A program made the position numbers and the translations under genes. The notes beneath the pieces were generated by a model. The model was not told the DNA's origin. It searched no databases and worked only from the letters and a program-made list of their open reading frames with translations. A stretch of 64,000 bases of DNA from Allobosea sp. Root381 (GTDB lineage: Bacteria > Pseudomonadota > Alphaproteobacteria > Rhizobiales > Beijerinckiaceae): positions 116,398 through 180,397 of the forward strand of contig NZ_LMJT01000042.1 of the NCBI RefSeq assembly GCF_001429395.1. The letters are read 5' to 3'. Positions 26,055 to 34,712 of this stretch are shown here, piece by piece (position 1 is the stretch's first letter; each line of letters starts with the position of its first letter).

Positions 26055-26180
26055 ATGCTGGAACGGCACGATTCAGACTATGTGCTCGAGACGGAGCGCG
26101 AGGATGAGATCGAGACGACGGAGCAGGACAGCTCCGAGGGCTTCTCGCCCCGTGCCCATCAAGAGGGCTTCTGGAGCTGA
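26055..26180 (+). CDS. Small acidic hypothetical protein (41 aa)
   Basis: An ATG at 26055 is preceded by an excellent AAAGGAGAG 4-5 nt upstream. The ORF runs 41 codons: MLERHDSDYVLETEREDEIE, then a Thr/Ser/Glu-rich middle and a PRAHQEGFWS end. Strongly acidic and hydrophilic, probably disordered or a small helix. No family is recognised. The ribosome-binding site and clean stop argue for real translation. Confidence 0.55.
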   Translation: MLERHDSDYVLETEREDEIETTEQDSSEGFSPRAHQEGFWS

Positions 26181-26581
26181 CGGCTCCGCCTGAAAGCGCA
26201 GACGCGCTTCGCGACAGACCCCGCAGGTACCAGGACGCCGCATCATCAGAGGCGACCCCTGCGCCGCCGCCCACGCCTGCAGCCAATGCTACGATGCGCG
26301 AAACCGAGTGTCGGCACGGCCCCAGGCTACGAGATGGAGAGGGGGCGACATCCGCCTCCCAACGGAGGCGCCCCCTCTCCGCAGGCCCTCGCCTGCACTC
26401 GCCTACCTTCTCCGAGTGCCATGTGTCGCCTGGCCCATTCCGACATCCGGAAGGCGAACGACAGACCCTTAAATCGGTGAGGCCGTCCGGCCGATGACGA
26501 GCGGGTTAAATGCGCGTCACGCGGATCGCCTGATCATGGCACGCAGAGGCGATGGCTGCGTCGCTTTGACAGCATCTGCCG
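26181..26581. other. Intergenic stretch containing a large hairpin
   Basis: The only notable structure is at 26336-26380: outer arms GGAGAGGGGG/CCCCCTCTCC and an inner stem CGCCTCC/GGAGGCG around CAAC, with a small asymmetric bulge. It could terminate the 41-aa gene's transcript or be part of a structured RNA. No convincing ORF lies in the rest. Confidence 0.45.
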
Positions 26582-28660
26582 TCAGGGGCGCCCGGTTTCG
26601 AGACCTGTCCAATGTGCGGCGAAGGCCCACATGTCGGCCGCCTCGGCGATGACCTTGTCGAGGGGCTTGCCGGCGCCGTGGCCGGCGCGGGTCTCGACCC
26701 GCAGCAAACGCGGCTTCGTCCCGATGTCGGCGGCCTGGATGGCGGCGGCGTATTTGAAGCTGTGCCCCGGCACGACGCGGTCGTCGGCATCGGCAGTCGT
26801 GACGAGGATGGCGGGATAGGCCTTTCCCGACACGACGTTGTGATAGGGCGAAAGCGCCCGCAGGTTGTCGAACGCCGCCGCCTCCTGCGGATCCCCGAAG
26901 TCGAACCTCCAGAAGCCTCCTCCGGTGAAATGATGGAAGCGCAACAGGTCCATCACGCCCACGCCCGGCAAGGCCGCGGCGAACAGATCCGGGCGCTGGT
27001 TCGTCACCGCGCCGACAAGCAGCCCGCCATTCGATTCTCCCTGGATCGCGATACCGTCCGGGCGGGCGATGCCGGCGTCGCGCAGGAACTCGGCGGCGGC
27101 GATGAAGTCGTCATAGGAGTTCTGCTTGTTGGCCAGGCGGCCGGCATCGTGCCAGGCCCTCCCATATTCGCCGCCGCCGCGGATATTGGCGATCGCCAGC
27201 GTGCCGCCCTGCACGACCCAGGCCAGCTGCGTCGGAGCGAAATACGGCGTCAGGCTGATGGCGTAGCCGCCATAGCCATAGAGGAGCGTCGGTGCCGGTG
27301 CCTGCACGCCCTTGCGCCGGATGACGAAGATCGGGATCGTGGTGCCGTCCTTCGAGGCGTAGAAGTGCTGCTCGACCGCGATCTCGCTCAGCTCGAACCC
27401 GATTTTGGGCTGTGCCCACACCGTGCGCGTCCTCGCCGCGACCTCGTAGCGATAGATCGTCAGCGGCGCGTTGAAGCTGGTGAAGGCCAGGAACGCCTCG
27501 TCGTCCTCCAGCGTGCCGCGAATGCCGGCGCTGCCGATACCCGGCAGCTCGACGGTGCCGTCCGGTGTCCCGTCGAGCCTGTGGCGCCGAAGCTCGGTTC
27601 TTGCGTCGACCAGATAGGCGGCCATGAGGCGGCGACCGATAAGCCACGCGTGTTCGAGGGTGGCCTCGCCCTCCCGCACGATGTCGAGCGGCTTCGGAGC
27701 GGACTCAACGAGATCGATGGTCACGATCCTGCGGCGCGGCGCGCCCTGGCTGGTGACGACGTAGAGGACGGTGCCGTCATTGCCGAAGGCCGACCATTCG
27801 GCCGTGAAATCCTCGCCGATCACGGTTCGGACCGTCCAGTCGTCTGCTGTCAGGTCAACCACGCTCAGCATCGTCATCGACGATCCGGGCGTCGAGTGGA
27901 TGATCAGGTAACGCCCGTCCTCGGTCACTCCGGCAAGGTGCAGCAGATCGGGGCGATCCGGCGTGGCATGGACGAGCCTGTCCTCGGCCTGCGGCGTTCC
28001 CAGCCGGTGGAAGCATACCGCGTGATCGGCGACGCCGGCCTGCGAGGCCGTGCCCAGCTCGGGCTCGGGGTAGCGGGAATAGAAGAAGCCCGACCCGTCC
28101 TTCGCCCAGGCGATGTTGCCGAAGCGAGCCCATTTGACTTCGTCGCCCAAGGTTTCACCCGTGGCGACGTCGAGCACCTTGATCTCGCGCCAGTCGGAGC
28201 CGCCGCGCTGCACGGCGTAGGCGACATAGGCGCCGTCGCGCGAGGCATCCCATTCCGCAATGGCGTCGGCGCCGTCCTCGGACCAGCCGTTCGGGTCGAG
28301 CAATAGCCTGTCCGGGCCATCGACGCCCTGCCTGACATGGAGCGAAGCCTGCTTTTTCAGGCCTTGCTGCATGGTGTGGAAATACCGCTCGCCGCGCTTG
28401 AGAGGGACACCGGCCTGCTCGAAATCGAACAGCTCCGTCAACTGCCTGCGAAACACATCCTGGGCGGGCAGATCGTCGAGATAGCTGCGCGCGAGCGCAT
28501 TCTGCTCCTGCGCCCATGCGGCCACCTCGCCGTCGCTGCGGGCATCATTCTCCAGCCATCGGTAAGGGTCAGCGATCCGGTGACCGAAATGGCTCTCGGT
28601 CAAGTCGACGCGGCGTGTTCGCGGATAGTCGATGGAGCGCATGGTCGGTCCGGTCCTCAT
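26582..28660 (-). CDS. Prolyl oligopeptidase family serine peptidase (S9A)
   Basis: About 692 aa. The N-terminal beta-propeller part begins DPYRWLEND; the C-terminal catalytic domain carries GESNGG (Ser543), DADDRVVP (Asp626) and RAGHGAG (His661), a complete triad, plus LLYGYGGYAISLTPYF and IRGGGEYGRAWH. It cleaves short Pro-containing peptides. No signal peptide, so cytoplasmic. The ATG at 28660 is chosen because GAGGG lies 9 nt upstream; an in-frame TTG at 28666 is the alternative. It is divergent from a TetR regulator. Confidence 0.92.
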   Translation of the reverse strand: MRTGPTMRSIDYPRTRRVDLTESHFGHRIADPYRWLENDARSDGEVAAWAQEQNALARSYLDDLPAQDVFRRQLTELFDFEQAGVPLKRGERYFHTMQQGLKKQASLHVRQGVDGPDRLLLDPNGWSEDGADAIAEWDASRDGAYVAYAVQRGGSDWREIKVLDVATGETLGDEVKWARFGNIAWAKDGSGFFYSRYPEPELGTASQAGVADHAVCFHRLGTPQAEDRLVHATPDRPDLLHLAGVTEDGRYLIIHSTPGSSMTMLSVVDLTADDWTVRTVIGEDFTAEWSAFGNDGTVLYVVTSQGAPRRRIVTIDLVESAPKPLDIVREGEATLEHAWLIGRRLMAAYLVDARTELRRHRLDGTPDGTVELPGIGSAGIRGTLEDDEAFLAFTSFNAPLTIYRYEVAARTRTVWAQPKIGFELSEIAVEQHFYASKDGTTIPIFVIRRKGVQAPAPTLLYGYGGYAISLTPYFAPTQLAWVVQGGTLAIANIRGGGEYGRAWHDAGRLANKQNSYDDFIAAAEFLRDAGIARPDGIAIQGESNGGLLVGAVTNQRPDLFAAALPGVGVMDLLRFHHFTGGGFWRFDFGDPQEAAAFDNLRALSPYHNVVSGKAYPAILVTTADADDRVVPGHSFKYAAAIQAADIGTKPRLLRVETRAGHGAGKPLDKVIAEAADMWAFAAHWTGLETGRP

Positions 28661-28709
28661 CTGCAATGTCCCTCTGGCTGCCGCCCGCCCTCGACCGCCA
28701 CAGCGTTAC

Positions 28710-28726
28710 ATGTCACTAAATGACAT
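28710..28726. promoter_or_regulatory. Candidate TetR operator
   Basis: ATGTCACTAAATGACAT is an inverted repeat (ATGTCA-N5-TGACAT) flanked by GTTAC and TGTAA, which extend the dyad. It sits in the divergent region between the peptidase gene and the TetR gene, the usual place for a TetR autoregulatory site. Nearby ATGTCTTTAAATGTC may be a second half-site set. Confidence 0.55.
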
Positions 28727-28796
28727 TGTAAATGTCTTTAAATGTCGAAATTGAGGCGACTTGAATGACGCCGTTTTTGGGAGCACAGAGGGCCGC

Positions 28797-29468
28797 ATGA
28801 GCAGGAGCCTCGCCCGCGAAAACACTCGGCTGGACCTTTCCCGGCATGCGGCCCGGCTGTTCCTGGAACGAGGTATCGCCGATACCAGCGGCGATCAGAT
28901 CGCCGCTGCCGCTGGCGTCGCGACGCGCACCCTCTGGCGATATTTTCGATCGAAGGAGAGCGCGGTCGAGCCTCTGTTCGCCCAATCGTCGCTCCGGTTC
29001 GCCGCAGTCTTGCGTCGATGGCCCCGGGAGGTCGCCATCGAGGACCTGTTCCATGCGAGTCTCGGCCCCGACAAACAGGCGCCGCAAGACCTCGCAGACG
29101 ATATTCTCGTCGTAAGGCTCCTCGCCCGACTGGCGGACGAGCCGGCGCTGCGAACGGCATGGCTGATGTCCTGTCACCTCGGCGAGGAGCACCTGATCGA
29201 GATCATCGCCGAGCGCCTCGATCGTCCGCGCGGAGATTTCGAGGTTCGCCTGTGCGCCGCGACCGTGATGGCCGCGATCCGGATCGTCGACGAGACCGTC
29301 AGCCTGGCGGCCGTGAAGCACGGGCTGAAGACAACCACGGCGGAAGTGAACGAGCATCTCGCGCAAGCCATCCGCAGGGCCAGCACCCTGCCGTTCTGCG
29401 ATCCGGTCACCCCTCGGATTTGGCCAGACGAAAAGCATGCTCCCTCGTCGGCGAAAGCAGCGCAGTGA
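28797..29468 (+). CDS. TetR/AcrR-family transcriptional regulator
   Basis: About 223 aa. The N-terminal HTH (RHAARLFLERGIADTSGDQI, then AAAAGVATRTLWRYFRSKES) is typical TetR; the C-terminal helical domain is unrecognised and should bind an effector. The ATG at 28797 has GAGGG 4 nt upstream; a TTG at 28761 is less likely. Its divergent neighbour, the prolyl oligopeptidase gene, is the obvious candidate target besides itself. Confidence 0.87.
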   Translation: MSRSLARENTRLDLSRHAARLFLERGIADTSGDQIAAAAGVATRTLWRYFRSKESAVEPLFAQSSLRFAAVLRRWPREVAIEDLFHASLGPDKQAPQDLADDILVVRLLARLADEPALRTAWLMSCHLGEEHLIEIIAERLDRPRGDFEVRLCAATVMAAIRIVDETVSLAAVKHGLKTTTAEVNEHLAQAIRRASTLPFCDPVTPRIWPDEKHAPSSAKAAQ

Positions 29469-29789
29469 GAATGACCTCCGTTTGAGAGGCACTGGCCGCG
29501 CCGATGTAGCTGAAGATCGGCTTGGAGTGCGACGCCGCGCCCCTCAACGGTGCCAGGAGACGCGAAAGCGGCGTGCCAAAATCAGGTCAGACTTCGCGCA
29601 GCCGCCGGTATGGCAACAGGCAGGTGCCGAGTTGTAGAACGATCTTGGCCGACGACGTTCCATAACTGTGGCGGGCCTGACCACGCCCGCGTCCAAGGGC
29701 CGAAGTCGACTGGCCTGGGTAGCGTATCGTGCGGGGGCGACCCCCGAGGGTTGGCGCGGTCGGCTCCAACCCTCGGAAAATCGGGGCAG
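29469..29789. other. Intergenic stretch without a supported gene
   Basis: About 320 nt between two convergent genes. The translations of overlapping frames show no domain. A GGGGGCGACCCCCG hairpin (near 29734) could be a terminator for one of them. Nothing else is seen. Confidence 0.4.
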
Positions 29790-30104
29790 CTATACCCAGC
29801 GGCACCGGCGAATCCGCCGGCCGAACCTGTCGTGGTACACTCGACAGACCTGCCGACGGTGGCGGCGGCGGTATCGATGATGGTGTCTGTGACGATGCCG
29901 CCCGCGATGATGGCCACGGTGCGAATGACCGCTTCGATACTGCGACCACTCCGTTGGCGTTCCATCCGGCAGCACCGGACCCTCTGCGATTGGTACATCA
30001 GGCACCGGCAAAGCCGGAGCAGCGTGCGCGCCATCGGAACGCAGCGGCAGCGAAGATCCAGCGGCCAGCGCCATCAGTCCAAACAAGAATGAACGTCGTT
30101 CCAT
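29790..30104 (-). CDS. Tat-exported His/Arg-rich small protein
   Basis: About 104 aa. The N-terminus MERRSFLFGLMALAAG has a twin-Arg motif and hydrophobic core ending near AHAAP. After a short Pro-rich linker the C-terminal third is almost entirely His, Arg, Gly and Tyr (GHSHRGHHRGRHRHRHHH and on), ending in Cys- and Arg-containing RCRWV. Possible roles are metal binding or nucleic acid/polyanion binding in the periplasm; none is shown. The ATG at 30104 has CAGGAG about 8 nt upstream. Proteins of this kind occur in Hyphomicrobiales without assigned function. Confidence 0.65.
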   Translation of the reverse strand: MERRSFLFGLMALAAGSSLPLRSDGAHAAPALPVPDVPIAEGPVLPDGTPTEWSQYRSGHSHRGHHRGRHRHRHHHRYRRRHRRQVCRVYHDRFGRRIRRCRWV

Positions 30105-30402
30105 CGATCCGGGCTCCTGCTTCGAGATACGCGCTCCCGCAGAGCGCCTGCTCATCTGTTGAATAGACGAGCTGATCGGCCCGATGTTCCGCCGGGGCCG
30201 TCAGGTGGCCGGATGAATCTATGGCGTCGCGTGGGCGTCGAATTGCGTCCAGCCTATAGCGGACGGCAAGATCGGCGGAGCCTGAGAAGTGGATGGAGAG
30301 CCAATCGCTGCGCCTTGCGAAGCGGCGGCAAGTTTGAGTCGATTGCGGAAACAGGTGCGGTTCCGACGGGTTAGGTCGAAAGCCCAGGACAAGAGAAGGC
30401 GG

Positions 30403-30680
30403 TCAGAAACTGACCCCGAGTTGAGCGGTGCCGCCGACACGCCGCGTGTTTCCGGAGAGTTCGGAGACGACGCGCATGCCGAGACTGACCCTCCGGCTCA
30501 GCCTGATGTCGCCTCCCGCCGCGAGCAAGGCGGCACTTCGGTCTGGCCGGGCGCCCGTCGCCGTGAATCTCGCACCGGGCAGGCCGTTGAGCGAAGCCGA
30601 AAGCTCGGCGTCGCGCTGGTAGTAATGCGCCCAGGTGACGCGGACGAAGCGGTGACCGACCTGCCAGTCGTTCGGCGCGT
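30403..30680 (-). pseudogene. Autotransporter beta-barrel, C-terminal remnant
   Basis: The minus-strand translation HRFVRVTWAHYYQRDAELSA...ARFTATGARPDRSAALLAAGG...LGMRVVSELSG...AQLGVSF is the last third of an autotransporter (type Va) outer-membrane barrel, ending in the terminal Phe required for insertion. The rest of the barrel and the whole passenger are absent. Upstream of 30680 the sequence changes to an unrelated repeat (30686-30731). It is a deletion remnant and not expressed as a functional protein. Confidence 0.6.
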
Positions 30681-30685
30681 AGCCG

Positions 30686-30731
30686 GGCCAATCGCGAGAA
30701 GATGTACGATCGGCCTCCTCCCGAGGATGAC
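30686..30731. repeat. 46-bp dispersed repeat, copy 1
   Basis: Begins GGCCAATCGCGAGAAGATGT and ends CTCCCGAGGATGAC. A second copy at 48634-48679 matches 43 of 46 bases. In the plus frame the three differences are two silent changes and one Ala/Val change, followed by a TGA, so it may be the end of a gene family (GQSREDVRSxSSRG). It separates the autotransporter remnant from the GntR operator. Confidence 0.6.
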
Positions 30732-30750
30732 GAGGTCGCCATAAGAGAGC

Positions 30751-30766
30751 TTGTAACATTTCACAA
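30751..30766. promoter_or_regulatory. Candidate GntR operator, copy 2
   Basis: TTGTAACATTTCACAA, an inverted repeat (TTGTRA-N4-TYACAA), followed by ACATGTTTAG. With its flanks it matches the block upstream of the first GntR gene (2344-2370) at 25 of 27 positions. It lies 64 nt before the GTG start of the second GntR gene. Confidence 0.6.
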
Positions 30767-30829
30767 CATGTTTAGAGTGGAGACCAAGCTGGAACCGGAT
30801 AACGAGTTCCGCAACGGAGGAGACGCGAC

Positions 30830-31591
30830 GTGACCAAGCGCCCATCTCGGCTGATGCTGGTCGATGCGAGCGAGCCGCAGGCGCAGCCGCGCCGGAACCG
30901 CGTCAACCTGTTCGATCTGGCCTATCAGCGCATCGAGGAATTGCTGGTCCGCTGCGAGCTGGCGCCCGGACGCTTCCTGGCCATGCAGGATCTGCAGGAC
31001 ATCACCGGCTTCGGCCGCACGCCGGTCCACCACGCCGTCAACCGCCTCGCCGCCGATACGCTGATCGTGATCCGCCCGCGCCACGGGCTCCAGATCGCAC
31101 CGATCGATCTCGCCCGCGAGCGCGTGCTGCTGCATCTGCGCCGCGACATCGAGCGCTTCGTCATCAGGCTGGCCGCCGAGCGGGCTGGCCCCTCACATCG
31201 TAACCAGATGCTGCATATGGAGCGGCTGCTGCGCGAGCGGCGCGACAGGCTGACGCTGGCCGAGTTCAATGCGCTCGACCGCCGCATCGACCAGATGGTG
31301 CTCTCTGCCGCTGGCGAGCCCTTCCTCGAGCACACGCTGCGGCCGCTTCACACCATCTTCCGGCGCATCGGCTTCATCTACCACGCCCACATGGCGCAGA
31401 AGCCCAGCCTCGACGGCACCATCGACCACCACCTCTCCGTCCTCAACGCCATCGCCACGCGCAATGCCGAGCGCGCCGTCGCAGCCTCGGACGCCCTGAT
31501 CGCCTTTGTCGACGGCATGTTCGACGAGATGGAGAGCCGCATCGACCCTTCACGGCTCGACTGCAGCATCGAGCCGCTGCTGACCAGCTAG
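30830..31591 (+). CDS. GntR-family transcriptional regulator (paralogue of 2442-3254)
   Basis: About 253 aa. Same architecture as the first GntR: winged helix (NRVNLFDLAYQRIEELL, TPVHHAVNRLAAD) and helical FCD-like domain; most of the DNA-reading helices are identical. The GTG at 30830 has GGAGG about 9 nt upstream. It is immediately upstream of a sugar ABC importer, which it should control. The near-identical recognition helices plus the shared operator mean the two regulators may bind each other's sites. Confidence 0.88.
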   Translation: MTKRPSRLMLVDASEPQAQPRRNRVNLFDLAYQRIEELLVRCELAPGRFLAMQDLQDITGFGRTPVHHAVNRLAADTLIVIRPRHGLQIAPIDLARERVLLHLRRDIERFVIRLAAERAGPSHRNQMLHMERLLRERRDRLTLAEFNALDRRIDQMVLSAAGEPFLEHTLRPLHTIFRRIGFIYHAHMAQKPSLDGTIDHHLSVLNAIATRNAERAVAASDALIAFVDGMFDEMESRIDPSRLDCSIEPLLTS

Positions 31592-31667
31592 CCCACGCCG
31601 CGCGTACCGGATGCCTAAAAATCAACAACAGCGGCACAAACGCCACTACAGGAGAGGAAAAGACGCG

Positions 31668-32900
31668 ATGTCCAAGCTCACCCGACGCAGCATGCTGGCA
31701 GCTGCCGGCGCCTCCGCGGCCCTCGCCGCCACGCGCTCCTTCGCACAGGGCAAGACGACGATCACCTTCGCTGCAGCGACCTTCGCGGAAGCCGGCCGCG
31801 GCGACAAGCTGAAAGCCTGGATCGAGAAATTCAACGCCTCGCAGGACAAGATCGAGGTCCAGCCTGTCGCGATCTCGTTCTCGCAGCTCGCCAACACGGT
31901 CTTCACCCAGATGGGCGGCGGCGGCGGGCCGGATCTTGTGCGCTTCGACCAGACGGATTTTTTTGCCGCCCTGCCGGCCAAGCGCATCCTGCCGATCGAC
32001 GACCTCGTCGATGCGAGCAAATACAGCTTCCAGGCGCCGGACAAGTTCCTCAACGTCGAGGGCAAGCGCTATGGTGTGGTCTTCGAGCTCGCCAATTACC
32101 AGCTCATCTATAATCCGGCGCTGCTGAAGGGCGGTGAGCCGCCGAAAACCTTCCCGGAATTCATCGCGACGGCCAAGGAAGCGACCGGCAAGGGCAATTT
32201 CGGCTACGCCTTCCGCGCGACGATGCCGGAGCGTTCCGGCTTCTGGCAGGACATGACGAACTATGTCTACGGCTTCGGCGGGAACTGGGCCGACGGCAAG
32301 CAGCTTACCCTCAACAGCCCGAAGGTGGTCGAGGCGATCACCGCCTACAAGCAGGTCTACGATTCCGGCGTGATCCCGAAGGGCGCGGACGCGGCGACCT
32401 ATCGGCGGATGTTCTGGGAGGGCAAGATCGCCATGAACATCGACAATGGCGGCGTCGCCGGCATCTTCGCGGCCCAGAATCCGAATCTCGGCTTCAAGGC
32501 GGCGCCCTCGCCCTTCCCGAACCGCCAGCAGGGGCTGATCCTGACCTCGCTCTCGGTCAACGCCAACACCAAGAACAAGGAGGCCTGCGGCGTCTTCATC
32601 AACTGGGTGCTGCAGCAGGCGCCCCAGCAGGAGCTGCAGGGCATCCTCGGCGCTGCCAGCGTCGCCACCCAGGTCGAGCGGCCCAAGGCCGATCTGGAAC
32701 GCGCGCCCTGGCTCGGCGTCTACGACGCGCAAACGCCCTATGCCCTGCCGCAACTCGTCCTCGGCTTCGAGACCAAGACCCTCGAAATCCAGCAGATCGT
32801 CGTCGAGCAGGTGCTGAAGATTCTCGTCGGCAACGCCGATGTGCAGAAGACGCTCGACGAGGCGCAGTCGCTTGCGCTCAGGCGCATCGAGAGGCAGTGA
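31668..32900 (+). CDS. Sugar ABC transporter, periplasmic binding protein
   Basis: About 410 aa, extracellular solute-binding protein family 1 (MalE/UgpB-like). An RR-containing signal peptide (KLTRRSMLAAAGASAALAA) suggests Tat or Sec export with cleavage near SFAQG. Internal signatures: FTQMGGGGGPDLVRFD, GKRYGVVFELANYQLIYN, and ADAATYRRMFWEGKIAM. GGAGAGGAAA precedes the ATG at 31668. It is the first transporter gene after the GntR regulator. The ligand (sugar, polyol or glycoside) cannot be specified. Confidence 0.9.
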   Translation: MSKLTRRSMLAAAGASAALAATRSFAQGKTTITFAAATFAEAGRGDKLKAWIEKFNASQDKIEVQPVAISFSQLANTVFTQMGGGGGPDLVRFDQTDFFAALPAKRILPIDDLVDASKYSFQAPDKFLNVEGKRYGVVFELANYQLIYNPALLKGGEPPKTFPEFIATAKEATGKGNFGYAFRATMPERSGFWQDMTNYVYGFGGNWADGKQLTLNSPKVVEAITAYKQVYDSGVIPKGADAATYRRMFWEGKIAMNIDNGGVAGIFAAQNPNLGFKAAPSPFPNRQQGLILTSLSVNANTKNKEACGVFINWVLQQAPQQELQGILGAASVATQVERPKADLERAPWLGVYDAQTPYALPQLVLGFETKTLEIQQIVVEQVLKILVGNADVQKTLDEAQSLALRRIERQ

Positions 32901-32904
32901 CGCC

Positions 32905-33855
32905 ATGAGCGAGGTCGCCAACGCTGCGACGGCGCCCACCGGCCGCCCCCCATTGTCCGGGGGGCGGGACCGGGAGAGCCGCTGGACGCCCTATCTCTTT
33001 GTTGCGCCCGTCGCGCTCTATCTGGCGCTGTTCCAGGGCTATCCGCTGCTGAGCGAGTTCTTCCTCAGCTTCACGCAAACCTCGCTGCTGGCGCCGCAGG
33101 ACGCCCGCTTCGTCGGCTTGCGCAACTATCACGACCTTGCAAGCTCGAGCGACTTCGCCTCCGTGCTCTGGACGACCGCGATCTACACGGTCGCCTGCGT
33201 CGTCTTCGCGATCTCGCTGGGGCTCGGCGCGGCGCTCCTGCTCGACCGGCCGTTTCGCGGGCGCGGTCTGGCGCGCGCGCTGGTCACGATCCCCTGGGCG
33301 GCTCCGCCTGTGGCGGTGGCGACGATCTTCGTCTGGATGTTGAATGCCCAGTACGGCATTTTCAATCATGCCCTGAAGCTGATGGACCTCGAGGTCGGCT
33401 ATGAAAGCTGGCTCGACAATCCCAGGCTCGCCCTGCCGGCGATCCTGTTCACCACCGTTTGGCAGATCTTCCCCTTCTCCTCCGTCGTGCTGCTCGCCGC
33501 GCTCCAGGGCGTCTCCGAGGAGGTGCGCGAGGCCGCCCAGATGGACGGCGCCGACCGATTCAGCATCTTCAAGGTCGCGGTCTGGCCGACGATCCAGCCG
33601 ACGGTGGCGCTGCTCGCGCTTTTCGTCACGATCTGGTCGCTGCGCCGCTTCGATTTGATCTGGGTGATGACCCAGGGTGGCCCGATCGGCGCCACCAAGA
33701 CGCTCGTCATCGAACTCTACACGCGCGGCTTCGTCGCCCGCGAACTCGGCGAGGCGGCAGCCGTCGGCATGGTCGGCCTCACGATCGCGCTCGTGGTGAC
33801 CTTTGTCTACTTCTGGTACACGCAGCGCACCGAGCGTGCGCAGGGGCGCCGCTGA
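32905..33855 (+). CDS. Sugar ABC transporter permease (MalF-like)
   Basis: About 316 aa. Six predicted helices after a hydrophilic N-terminus; the EAA loop reads EEVREAAQMDGADRFSIFK. It starts 4 nt after the binding-protein stop, and its TGA overlaps the next ATG (TGATG). Pairs with the following permease to form the channel. Confidence 0.9.
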   Translation: MSEVANAATAPTGRPPLSGGRDRESRWTPYLFVAPVALYLALFQGYPLLSEFFLSFTQTSLLAPQDARFVGLRNYHDLASSSDFASVLWTTAIYTVACVVFAISLGLGAALLLDRPFRGRGLARALVTIPWAAPPVAVATIFVWMLNAQYGIFNHALKLMDLEVGYESWLDNPRLALPAILFTTVWQIFPFSSVVLLAALQGVSEEVREAAQMDGADRFSIFKVAVWPTIQPTVALLALFVTIWSLRRFDLIWVMTQGGPIGATKTLVIELYTRGFVARELGEAAAVGMVGLTIALVVTFVYFWYTQRTERAQGRR

Positions 33856-34682
33856 TGAAGACACCCGCCTCACACGCGCTGCGCATGGCGCTGATCATGG
33901 TGCTGCTCAGCGTGGCGCTGTTCCCGATCTACTGGATGGTCGTCACCTCGCTGACCTCCTCTGCGAACCTCTTCGCCGACCGTCCCCAGATGCTTCCCGA
34001 TCCGAGCCAGGCGTTCAACTACGCCGAGACCTTCAGCAAAACCGGCGTGCTGGTCTGGCTCAAGAACAGCGCCATCGTCGCGATCGGCACGATGGTGCTG
34101 TCGATCCTCCTCGCCATCCTCCCGGCCTATGCGCTCTCGCGCTTCCGCTTTCACGGCAAGGGCGTGCTCGGCTTCATCCTGTTCGCGACGCAGATGCTGC
34201 CCGAGGCGATGCTGGTCGTGCCGCTCTATGCGATCTTCGCCAAGCTCCTGCTGCTCGACACGCTCGGCGGCCTGATCCTGGCGAACACCGCCTTCACCGT
34301 CCCGGTCATCACCTGGATTTTGAAGGGTGCGATCGACGGCGTGCCGCTGGAGATCGAAGAGGCCGCCCGCATCGACGGCTGCTCGCGCCTCGACATCGTG
34401 CTGGGCATCGTCGTGCCAGTGGTGGCGCCGACATTGGCCGCCGCTGCCGTCATCGCCTTCTTCCACGGCTGGAACGAATACGTCTTCGCCCAGACGCTGA
34501 TCCTGAGCCAGGAACTGCGGACCGCCTCGGTCGGCCTTGCCAGTTTCGTCGGCGAGCTCTCGACACCGATCCACACCGTCATGGCCATCGGCGTGATGTA
34601 CACGCTGCCGGCCGTCGCCTTCTACCTGATGGTCCAGCGCTACGTCGTGGCCGGCATGACCGCCGGCAGCGTAAAAGGCTGA
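33855..34682 (+). CDS. Sugar ABC transporter permease (MalG-like)
   Basis: About 275 aa with six helices and the EAA loop EIEEAARIDGCSRLDIV followed by the typical VAPTLAAAAV and FFHGWNEYVFA segments. The ATG at 33855 overlaps the upstream stop by one base; an upstream in-frame extension lies inside the previous gene and is rejected. Confidence 0.9.
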   Translation: MKTPASHALRMALIMVLLSVALFPIYWMVVTSLTSSANLFADRPQMLPDPSQAFNYAETFSKTGVLVWLKNSAIVAIGTMVLSILLAILPAYALSRFRFHGKGVLGFILFATQMLPEAMLVVPLYAIFAKLLLLDTLGGLILANTAFTVPVITWILKGAIDGVPLEIEEAARIDGCSRLDIVLGIVVPVVAPTLAAAAVIAFFHGWNEYVFAQTLILSQELRTASVGLASFVGELSTPIHTVMAIGVMYTLPAVAFYLMVQRYVVAGMTAGSVKG

Positions 34683-34712
34683 GCAAGAATTGGGCTGAGA
34701 AAGAACAACCAC

